From positions 1-64,000 of the forward strand of contig JBEKCS010000005.1 of NCBI GenBank assembly GCA_050014755.1: a stretch of 64,000 nt of DNA. Direction: 5' to 3'. Position 1 is the first letter of the stretch. Every line of letters starts with the position of its first letter. The DNA comes from Bog-756 sp050014755 (lineage in GTDB: Bacteria; Actinomycetota; Acidimicrobiia; Acidimicrobiales; RAAP-2). Below the pieces are notes generated by a model that had not been told where the DNA came from, did not search any database, and saw only the letters and a program-made list of their open reading frames with translations. Below are positions 57,945 to 64,000 of this stretch, in pieces. The position numbers and the translations under genes are program-made.

Positions 57945-59719
57945 CCAGGAACCTCACGGCAGAGCACCTGCTCGAGGGCCCGACCGAGCTCGCCTCGAGG
58001 ATCGGCGGTCTGCCCGGTGTGACGCCATGCCACGAACCGGTCCGGGCGGACCAGGATCGCGCCTTGCGGGCCGATCCCACGCACCGTGAGCCATCGGCAC
58101 TGGGGATCGAGGTAGTCGCCATCCAGATGACCGATGCGCACGGCATCGAGCGGCAGTCCGATCTCGGTGGCGAGGGCCGACGCCGCCTCGATCCAGGGTC
58201 CACCCTCCTCTCCGGCGATCAACAGGAACCGTCCGGGACGGACCAGGTCGAGGGTGGAACAACGTGCGCCGTCGATGGCCTCCAGCCATGCATGGGGGAG
58301 AGGGCTCCCGGGCCGGGTGGAGGGCCGGTAGACGCGGACGGGGTCGAGCGACGGATCGGCCGGGGTGCCGTCGGGCACCACGGCGGCCGAGTCGTAGGTG
58401 TAGCCGTACTCGACGTTGAGCTTGCGGAACTCCATCGACTGGCTGGCGATCGTCCGGTGGACCCGCTGCCGGAACGCCTCGTCCTCCGGCTTCCCGCTCC
58501 ACAGTCGACCCACGCTCGCCCAGCCCTCGTCGGGGGTGAGGTCGGGATCGGTCAATTCGAGTGACTCGCCGATGAGCATGTGGTTGAGGGCACTGTCGAC
58601 CGAATTGTCGACGTTCCACTGAACCGACGAGCGGCGCTCGGGATCGTAGGTGTCGAGCAGCCCGTCGGAGGCCACACCGTCGAGCACCGCGGCGATCTTC
58701 CAGCACAGGTTGTGGACGTCCTGAGTGGCGCTGGTGAGCCCGAGGCCGCCGGTCGGCGGATGCTTGTGGGCCGCATCGCCGAGCATGAACGTCCGACCCA
58801 CCCGCAGCTTCGACGCGACCACGCCCACGAGCTCCCACCTGGTGATGAGGTGGATGGTGACCGGATGGTCGCCGATCCCCAGAGCCCGGCGCATGTCCGC
58901 TTCGACCGTCGCGTCGTCGAGTGCCCGGGGATCCCCGAACTCGTAGGTGAGGTGCAAGACCCACTCCTCGGAGTCGGGGCCCCACCTGGTCGGGCCCATG
59001 GGCACCAGCGTGGCGAGTCTGGCCATGTGGGGAAGCCAGATCCACCGGATGAGCACGTCGGGATCCAGTGCCCACGGCGAGAGGTCGGAGGTCAGGTGGA
59101 TCGAGGCCACGCTCCCCACATCGCGGATGCCCACCATCTCCACGCCGAGCTGCGGACCCACCTTCCGGCCCGCGTCACAGGCCAGGAGATAGGACGAGCG
59201 GACGGTGAACTCGGTACCGCTCTCGCGATCGAGGACGGTCGACGTGACGCCATCGTCGTCCTGGTCGAACGACACCAACTCGTGGCCGAACCTCACCATC
59301 CCCGGGGCCAGTTGCTCGGCATGTCGGCGCATGATCGGCTCGAGGCGGATCTGGGGGAGGTTCGTCGTTGCCCGGGGACTCGCCGCCTCCCAGTCCAGAT
59401 CGGAGCCCCCACCTCCCCAGGCCTCGAGCTTCTCGATCAACGCCCCGGCGTCGGGCCATCCGGCGAAGCCCGCGTAGAACCCGGTATGGGACATGTTCAC
59501 CCGCGGGGTCCCCTGGGCGTAGATCTCGTCGGCCACTCCGGCGTCGGCGAAGATCTCCATGGTCCGCTGGTTGAGGACGTGGGCCTTCGGGAGCACGGAC
59601 GTCGTCGGTAGGGCGCTGACGAGGAGCGACTCCACTCCCAGCTTCGACAGCAGCATCGACGCCGTCAGACCGGCCCCACCACCGCCGACGATCAGGACGG
59701 GTACCTCGAGATCAGCCAT
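57941..59719 (-). CDS. FAD-dependent monooxygenase, PheA/TfdB-like
   Basis: A 592-residue flavin hydroxylase with three parts: FAD fold (VPVLIVGGGGAGLTASMLLS), substrate/FAD region with GRTFMLGDAAHKHPPTGGLG (GD motif), and a C-terminal thioredoxin-like domain (RPGRFLLIAGEEGG, DPQCRWLTVRGIGPQGAILVRPDRFVAW). The length and third domain match phenol/chlorophenol/TfdB-type hydroxylases. ATG 59719 has GGGGGAG 6 nt upstream; a TTG at 59725 is an alternative. Followed by MarR with ATGA overlap. A tandem-repeat operator lies upstream. Substrate unknown; a phenolic compound is likely. Confidence 0.9.
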   Translation of the reverse strand: MADLEVPVLIVGGGGAGLTASMLLSKLGVESLLVSALPTTSVLPKAHVLNQRTMEIFADAGVADEIYAQGTPRVNMSHTGFYAGFAGWPDAGALIEKLEAWGGGGSDLDWEAASPRATTNLPQIRLEPIMRRHAEQLAPGMVRFGHELVSFDQDDDGVTSTVLDRESGTEFTVRSSYLLACDAGRKVGPQLGVEMVGIRDVGSVASIHLTSDLSPWALDPDVLIRWIWLPHMARLATLVPMGPTRWGPDSEEWVLHLTYEFGDPRALDDATVEADMRRALGIGDHPVTIHLITRWELVGVVASKLRVGRTFMLGDAAHKHPPTGGLGLTSATQDVHNLCWKIAAVLDGVASDGLLDTYDPERRSSVQWNVDNSVDSALNHMLIGESLELTDPDLTPDEGWASVGRLWSGKPEDEAFRQRVHRTIASQSMEFRKLNVEYGYTYDSAAVVPDGTPADPSLDPVRVYRPSTRPGSPLPHAWLEAIDGARCSTLDLVRPGRFLLIAGEEGGPWIEAASALATEIGLPLDAVRIGHLDGDYLDPQCRWLTVRGIGPQGAILVRPDRFVAWRHTGQTADPRGELGRALEQVLCREVPG

Positions 59720-59750
59720 CAGCAACTCCCCCTTTACCTTCGTGCACCAC

Positions 59751-59778
59751 TATACGTTGCACTGTTATCCGTTGCAAC
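59751..59778. promoter_or_regulatory. Direct-repeat/palindrome operator upstream of FAD monooxygenase
   Basis: TATACGTTGCA (59751-59761) and TATCCGTTGCA (59766-59776) are direct repeats 15 nt apart with one difference. The palindrome GTTGCAAC occupies 59771-59778. The flanking 149-nt spacer is locally AT-rich. A MarR- or TetR-type regulator site is likely, probably the MarR of the same operon. Confidence 0.55.
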
Positions 59779-59868
59779 ATAGACTCTGCCGCTGACCACC
59801 CACGCCCTCACCGCTCTACCGGCGGCCCAGGCACGACCCCGTGGGACCGGGCCGGGGCGGCTGCGCCG

Positions 59869-60843
59869 TCAGATCTCGGCCGGCCGGCTCCCGTTCGGAT
59901 AGAACTGCCGGAACCATCGGCGATACTGGGCCACCGGGCCGTCGGTCCTGGTGACGATCGGGCGATCCCGGTAGATCTTGTTCTCCCAGATCGGCACGTC
60001 CTGGGTGAACTGCTCGTTGGTGATGCGGTCGTTGAGTTCGGAGATCGACTCCGTCGCGGCATCGTCCTCGAGGCGCTTCATCGAGAAGCACAGCGTGACC
60101 TCGGTCATCTCGTCGTCGATCGGGGTCTGGGTGATGTACGTGAGCATCTCGATCGGGTCCTGGCACACTTCGACGGCGACGATGCCGGGGCCGCAGGTCG
60201 TGGTGGTGGTGTTCACCTCGAAGCCCACTTCCGACACGGCGGTCACGTTCAGTCGCTGGTCGACGATCATGGAGGTACCGGGGAACGTGACCTCGAACCG
60301 GTGTTCGGCCGGCGGCTTCATGTCGTGCACCGTCGCGAAGTGTGCCCGATCGATGATGTTCTCGGTCAGGTCCTGGACGTGGACGCGCACCTGGTAGGTG
60401 GTGCACCGCCACGGCGTCCACTCGTCCTCGTCACCGCGGTAGGCGATCACGTCGAACGTCGGCGGGTGGTCCTCCGCGTGGTGCCACATGAAGATCCGGC
60501 CGTTGCGCTCGCATACCTCCCACGCGCGCGCCCCGGCGCGGGGTGGGCGATCGAGCCCCGGCACCTCGACCAGCACGCCCTCGCCGTCGAAGCGCCATCC
60601 GTGGAACGGGCAGGCGATGCCGTCGCCGCAGACCCGGCCGCCCACGCCCAGGTGGGCACCGAAGTGCGGGCAGTGGGCGTCGAAGACGCGGGCCGTCCCG
60701 TCGTCGCCGCGGAAGAGCACCAGATCACGATCGAGGTAGTGCAGCGCCCGGACGTCTCCCTCCGCCAGTTCCTCGGACGCGGCGATACCGAACCACCCGT
60801 TGGGCGACGCCGGGAAGGGGTAGCGACCGGCCACAGGAGTCAT
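59869..60843 (-). CDS. Rieske non-heme iron oxygenase, KshA-like
   Basis: A 324-residue oxygenase component. Rieske cluster ligands are C58 and H60 (AHCPHFGAHLG) and C78 and H81 (ACPFHGW). The mononuclear iron site has D165, H168 and H173 in ENIIDRAHFATVHDM. This size and the CPHFGAHLG motif recall 3-ketosteroid 9-alpha-hydroxylase oxygenase (KshA) and related actinobacterial hydroxylases. The electron-donating reductase is not encoded nearby. The ATG at 60843 overlaps the stop of the DapB-like gene (ATGA). Steroid or other cyclic substrates are possible. Confidence 0.88.
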   Translation of the reverse strand: MTPVAGRYPFPASPNGWFGIAASEELAEGDVRALHYLDRDLVLFRGDDGTARVFDAHCPHFGAHLGVGGRVCGDGIACPFHGWRFDGEGVLVEVPGLDRPPRAGARAWEVCERNGRIFMWHHAEDHPPTFDVIAYRGDEDEWTPWRCTTYQVRVHVQDLTENIIDRAHFATVHDMKPPAEHRFEVTFPGTSMIVDQRLNVTAVSEVGFEVNTTTTTCGPGIVAVEVCQDPIEMLTYITQTPIDDEMTEVTLCFSMKRLEDDAATESISELNDRITNEQFTQDVPIWENKIYRDRPIVTRTDGPVAQYRRWFRQFYPNGSRPAEI

Positions 60844-61949
60844 CCGACCGGTCCGGCGCCAACCCCACGGAACCGGCCGGCGAAGGCCCGTAGAGGCAGG
60901 TCCGCACTGGTCAACATGCCCGGTGGCGCCTCGCAGACGGCCCGCATGGCGTTGAGGGCCGGCATCCCCGTGATGGTCATGCCCAGCGAGGCGAAGTAGT
61001 CGGCGTCCATCAGGCTGTGGGGCTTCCCGGAAGTCGGCAGGATCATGTGCTTGTTGACGATCACCGGGTCGCCCTCGATGGTGGTGATGTAGCACCCCCT
61101 CACGTTCCAACGGGGCTCCGTCATCGGCGTCATCTGCCACTCCAGGTGGACCTCGATCTTGGGCTCGCCACCGGAGATCCCCTTGAATTTGGCCAGGCTC
61201 CCGCCGACCGAGCCCTTGGCCAACTGCCACCAGCCGAGGTCGACGTCCTCGGTGCAGGCTCCGAGCTCGCACCCGAAGACGATGTCGTCGATGGGGAGGT
61301 CGAGGCAGTCCGCCATCAGGTAGATCGAGTCGGCGAACACCGTGCAGCCCTTCTCGAGCAGCGCCGGGATCTCGGGGTCGTCGACGGGGCGGCCGTAGCC
61401 GACGTTCTTCCAGGTGTCGACGGAGTGGTGGCACGACACATCCACGGTCTCCAGCACGGTGAGGTGTTCCACGTAGCCCATGCCGGCCGTGGACACGACG
61501 CTCAGGATCTGCGCGAGTCCGGGGTTCATGCCCGTGCCGTAGAAGGACGCTCCCCCGCGTCTACACGCCTCCTCCACCAGCTCGGTCGGCAGCTTGCCGG
61601 ACGGATGGGGGTGATTGCGGTCGCGGTGGTGTCCGGTGATCCAGTCGGACGTGGTGACGACGTTGACGCCCCGGTCGAGCAGCGCGCAGAACAGGTCCAC
61701 GTCGGGCCAGACACCGTTGAAGTTGACGACGTCGGGTCGAGCCCGGAACACATCCTCGAGATCGCCGGTGGCGACGACGCCGAGCGGTGGCAGCCCGACG
61801 ATCTCCCCGGCGTCCCGGCCGATCTTTTCGGGTGAATAGCAGTACAGGCCGACCAGTTCGAGATCGGGATGGTCGACGATGCGCCCGATCATCTCGGAGC
61901 CGACGTTCCCGGTGGCGAACTGGGCGACCCGCAGACGCGCCTTCGACAA
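60840..61949 (-). CDS. DapB-like NAD(P)-dependent dehydrogenase (DAPDH-type fold)
   Basis: A 369-residue protein with a Rossmann N-terminus (LRVAQFATGNVGSEMIGRIV) and a C-terminal alpha/beta domain of the dihydrodipicolinate-reductase-like superfamily, resembling the 2,4-diaminopentanoate dehydrogenase type: YGTGMNPGLAQILSVVSTA and ILPTSGKPHSLMDADYFASL. In actinobacteria these genes commonly lie in steroid or xenobiotic clusters, with unproven substrates. TTG 61949 is chosen because GAGGGGGATCAAC precedes it; a GTG at 61979 lacks such a site. It overlaps the Rieske gene. The palindromes at 62012-62040 lie upstream. Confidence 0.8.
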   Translation of the reverse strand: MSKARLRVAQFATGNVGSEMIGRIVDHPDLELVGLYCYSPEKIGRDAGEIVGLPPLGVVATGDLEDVFRARPDVVNFNGVWPDVDLFCALLDRGVNVVTTSDWITGHHRDRNHPHPSGKLPTELVEEACRRGGASFYGTGMNPGLAQILSVVSTAGMGYVEHLTVLETVDVSCHHSVDTWKNVGYGRPVDDPEIPALLEKGCTVFADSIYLMADCLDLPIDDIVFGCELGACTEDVDLGWWQLAKGSVGGSLAKFKGISGGEPKIEVHLEWQMTPMTEPRWNVRGCYITTIEGDPVIVNKHMILPTSGKPHSLMDADYFASLGMTITGMPALNAMRAVCEAPPGMLTSADLPLRAFAGRFRGVGAGPVG

Positions 61950-62011
61950 GTTGATCCCCCTCGACGTCCGGGTGGGCACGGTCCCTCCGCAGTGGCATCT
62001 TACGAGTGAGT

Positions 62012-62040
62012 TGGACAGGTGTCCAGAGGTATGTCTGGAC
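62012..62040. promoter_or_regulatory. Overlapping palindromes upstream of the DapB-like/Rieske operon
   Basis: TGGACA-GG-TGTCCA (62012-62025) and GTCCAGA-N6-TCTGGAC (62021-62040) are perfect inverted repeats that share bases. They lie 63 nt before the operon start, in a spacer without other features. This arrangement would let a regulator dimer occupy alternative registers. The regulator is not identified. Confidence 0.6.
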
Positions 62041-62173
62041 TACTGACCAGTTCACCAAGTGTGCGTGCCGTCCGCGGCGATCTGTGGCTAGAGCCGCTCG
62101 CACTCGTGCCCCGTCACCGAGCCCCGTCACCGATCACCGATCACCGATCCACGGCCGCCGTGACGGACGCTGG

Positions 62174-63172
62174 TCAGCCGGTCGCCACTCCGGCCGCCGC
62201 CTCGAGGTAGGGCCAGGCCAGGTCGGGGGGAAGCCCTCCGACCAGAGGCTGGAGCCCGAGGGGGACCCCCCTCGACACGTAGCCACGGGCCTGTTCGGGC
62301 GTGACGATCCGGTAGGCCCCCTGCTCACGCTCGAGCTCAGCGACGGTGGATGCGAACGAGACCGACGCCGTGCCGCTCCGATGGGCGTTCCAGCGGGCGT
62401 AGCCGGCCGCGTCGACCAGCAGATACTCGCCGATCTCTGCCCACGCCCTCTCCGGGTCGTCGGCGACGAACACGGTCAGCGGGACGTCGGCCGCCGCGAA
62501 CAGGCAGCCGACCGGCTCCACGCCGGCACGGGCCGCCTCCTCGTCGTAGGCGACCCGGAGCCCCGAGTCGTGCGATTCGGCGACGAAGAACATGCCGAGT
62601 CGACCGGCCCGCCGGGCGGCCGCCTCGGTGCCGCCTCCGTAGGCCAGCATCGGACCCCCGGGGGTGAAGGGAAGCGGGGTCACCGTCACCGGGCGACCGT
62701 CGACGTCGACGCGGTCCCCGCTCCACAGCCGTCGCAGCAGGCTGATGCGCTCCTCGACCGTCTGAGCCCGGGTGCGACGGTCGACGCCGAACATCGCGAA
62801 TTCCTCGTCGCGGTACCCGATCCCGATCACGTAGGACACCCTGCCCCGGCTCAGGAGGTCGACGACGGCGAGGTCCTCGGCCAGCTTCACCGGTTCGTAC
62901 AGGGCGAGCAGGAGGGCCGCGACCGTCACGGGCAGGGTGGTCGTGCGGGCGGCGATCGCCGCCGCCAGCGGGACGGGCGAGGGCAGGTAGCCGTCGTCGA
63001 CCCCGTGGTGCTGGCTCACGATGGCGGTGACACACCCCCGGGTCTCGGCCCAGGCGCACATGTCCAACGCCGACCGGTACAGGTCGGCCCGACCGGACGG
63101 GTCGGTGGTCTCGGAACGCATGGCGAATCGCATGGTGAAGATGGCGGCCGCCTTGTCGGGGGTCGTGTGCAT
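62174..63172 (-). CDS. LLM class flavin/F420-dependent oxidoreductase
   Basis: A 332-residue luciferase-like TIM barrel: CAWAETRGCVTAIVSQHHGV, LAAAIAARTTTLPVTVAALL, AEDLAVVDLLSRGRVSYVIG (conserved DLxSxGRxxxGxG), and YRDEEFAMFGVD. The family uses FMN or F420 in oxidations and reductions of aldehydes, alkanesulfonates or natural products. The cofactor cannot be fixed from what I see. ATG 63172 gives the longest frame; ATG 63133 (MRFAMRSE) is closer to the first barrel strand. It is same-strand as the DapB-like gene but separated by 224 nt with palindromes. Confidence 0.87.
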   Translation of the reverse strand: MHTTPDKAAAIFTMRFAMRSETTDPSGRADLYRSALDMCAWAETRGCVTAIVSQHHGVDDGYLPSPVPLAAAIAARTTTLPVTVAALLLALYEPVKLAEDLAVVDLLSRGRVSYVIGIGYRDEEFAMFGVDRRTRAQTVEERISLLRRLWSGDRVDVDGRPVTVTPLPFTPGGPMLAYGGGTEAAARRAGRLGMFFVAESHDSGLRVAYDEEAARAGVEPVGCLFAAADVPLTVFVADDPERAWAEIGEYLLVDAAGYARWNAHRSGTASVSFASTVAELEREQGAYRIVTPEQARGYVSRGVPLGLQPLVGGLPPDLAWPYLEAAAGVATG

Positions 63173-63285
63173 CGGGCTCGAACTGTCGCGCAGCCTACCG
63201 GCACGTCATCCGATCTGGCGTGGTCGGTGTCCTCCCCGTTCGGACCGTCGTCGCGGACCCGACGGGCAGGACGAGGAGCGGGGCC

Positions 63286-63305
63286 CGGATCCACGGGTGG
63301 ATCCG
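63286..63305. promoter_or_regulatory. Palindrome upstream of the BlaI-family gene
   Basis: GGATCCAC (63287-63294) and GTGGATCC (63297-63304) are perfect arms around GG, with one more C/G pair outside. It lies 45 nt upstream of the repressor start. Autoregulation by the BlaI-type protein is the simplest reading. Confidence 0.6.
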
Positions 63306-63350
63306 ACGGGCGGCACGATAACCTTGACCGGGCGCGAAGAGAGGCCTCCC

Positions 63351-63797
63351 GTGAGCAAGTCCACCAGGTGCGACAATCCGATGTGCTCGTGCGATCCGTG
63401 CACGTGTGACGACTGTGTGTGCGGCGGTGCGCGTCTCGGCGAGCTCGAGCGTCGCGTCATGGGCATCCTGTGGCAGGAGCCTGAGCGCGAGCTGACCGGA
63501 CGCGACGTGGCCGACGTCCTCTCCGAAAACGCCTACACCACGGTGGCCACCGTCCTCGACCGACTGGTCCGCAAGGGCCTCGTCCGGCGACGGATGGACG
63601 GCCGGAAGATCCGGTTCTCGGCCATCGGGTCCCAAGGTGCCCACGCGGCGGTCCTGATGCGACAGGCCATGGCGGTCGGCCATGACCCCGGTGCCGCTCT
63701 GATCAGCTTCGTCCGGACCCTGTCGCCCTCCGAAGCGGCGACCCTGCGCGGAGCCCTCGACACCGTCGTCCTGGAACCGGCGGACTCCGCCTCCTGA
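63351..63797 (+). CDS. BlaI/MecI/CopY family repressor with Cys-rich N-terminus
   Basis: A 148-residue protein. The winged-helix part is ERRVMGILWQEPERELTGRD, then AYTTVATVLDRLVRKGLVRR (the BlaI recognition helix TTVATVLDRLvrKG). Before it is a short segment with seven Cys in about 20 residues (CDNPMCSCDPCTCDDCVCGG), unlike classical BlaI. That suggests metal or redox sensing in the manner of CopY, though CopY carries its Cys at the C-terminus. GTG 63351 has AGAGAGG upstream. A palindrome sits just upstream. Convergent (25 nt) with a membrane protein gene; copper or zinc as signal is inference. Confidence 0.85.
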   Translation: MSKSTRCDNPMCSCDPCTCDDCVCGGARLGELERRVMGILWQEPERELTGRDVADVLSENAYTTVATVLDRLVRKGLVRRRMDGRKIRFSAIGSQGAHAAVLMRQAMAVGHDPGAALISFVRTLSPSEAATLRGALDTVVLEPADSAS

Positions 63798-63822
63798 CGG
63801 GTCGAGCGGTACCTCGTGCCGC

Positions 63823-64000
63823 TCAGGTCATGAGAATCAGCATGAATCCCATGCCGATGACCATGACGACGTGGCTGAGGTCCTCCAGCCAGGGGAGGGC
63901 GATCGCGGACTCGAGCGTCCCGGCAGGGCTGGGCTGACCCCCATGGGGGCTCACCGGCGTTCCGGAACCGGACGCGCCGCTCGTGGCGTAGACGAGGAAG
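63823..64000 (-). CDS. Membrane protein, C-terminal fragment (5' part beyond window)
   Basis: The minus-strand frame is open to the window edge and stops at 63823. The visible end is a flexible Gly/Ser/Pro-rich segment then LEDLSHVVMVIGMGFMLILM and a terminal Thr. A short His-containing hydrophobic helix (SHVVMVIGMGFMLI) of this kind occurs in DUF5134-like proteins, in which His and Met residues have been linked to metals only by composition. Only about 58 residues are visible, so the identity is tentative. Confidence 0.45.
   Translation of the reverse strand, partial: FLVYATSGASGSGTPVSPHGGQPSPAGTLESAIALPWLEDLSHVVMVIGMGFMLILMT

Overview
The window is GC-rich throughout, with many GTG and TTG starts, tightly packed genes and frequent 1-4 nt start/stop overlaps. 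Gene content (Ltp-type thiolases with DUF35, DUF1330, DUF6325, SHOCT, LLM flavoenzymes, BlaI with a Cys-rich head, Nur/Zur-like Fur proteins, LigD-type polymerase, secreted protein with GSDGGVFAFGDA repeats) points to an actinobacterium. Acidimicrobiia or a related high-GC lineage is my inference; there is no rRNA or marker gene here to settle it.

Layout. 1-5.7 kb: end of a 2-oxoacid (pyruvate):ferredoxin oxidoreductase operon with a fused GltD-like/ferredoxin subunit, convergent with PEP synthase. 5.8-11.2 kb: a VOC protein, a frameshifted serine hydrolase, an aldo-keto reductase, polyphosphate kinase and inorganic pyrophosphatase. 11.3-16.7 kb: an ArdC/ImmA-type metallopeptidase, tRNA-Ala(UGC), and a small foreign-looking block (IS481 transposase remnant, DUF2254 membrane protein) bounded by a second copy of the tRNA 3' end, then DUF998 and an NhaP-type antiporter with an apparently shifted C-terminus. 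16.9-24.1 kb: TetR with palindromic operators, small proteins, a PAS/GAF/EAL c-di-GMP protein, DUF2252, DUF6325 and SHOCT genes.

24.4-30.7 kb: a DUF35-thiolase-thiolase operon (Ltp type), a YCII protein, and a DrrAB-like ABC exporter divergent from its probable TetR. 30.9-38.8 kb: a 1776-residue secreted repeat protein followed by a membrane GGDEF plus HD-GYP enzyme. 38.9-48.5 kb: metal homeostasis, comprising a ZnuABC-type importer with two permeases, divergent from ArsR, a 48-residue His-rich peptide and a Fur protein; then an oxidase/aldehyde dehydrogenase pair; then a NicO-type nickel/cobalt transporter divergent from a second Fur protein. 48.7-51.4 kb: stand-alone LigD-type polymerase and a FUSC protein.

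51.4-63.2 kb is a catabolic region: a TetR-controlled operon of MhpA-like hydroxylase, FAH-family hydrolase, extradiol dioxygenase and SDR, facing a set of opposite-strand genes (LLM oxidoreductase, DapB-like reductase, Rieske oxygenase, FAD monooxygenase, MarR, ACMSD-like amidohydrolase). Several intergenic regions carry clear palindromes. The window ends with a BlaI-family repressor and the C-terminus of a membrane protein.

The genes read as a mostly ordinary chromosomal segment with one small remnant element beside a tRNA gene. The most unusual local structures are the metal module with its His-rich peptide, the secreted repeat protein beside c-di-GMP enzymes, and the frame disruptions.
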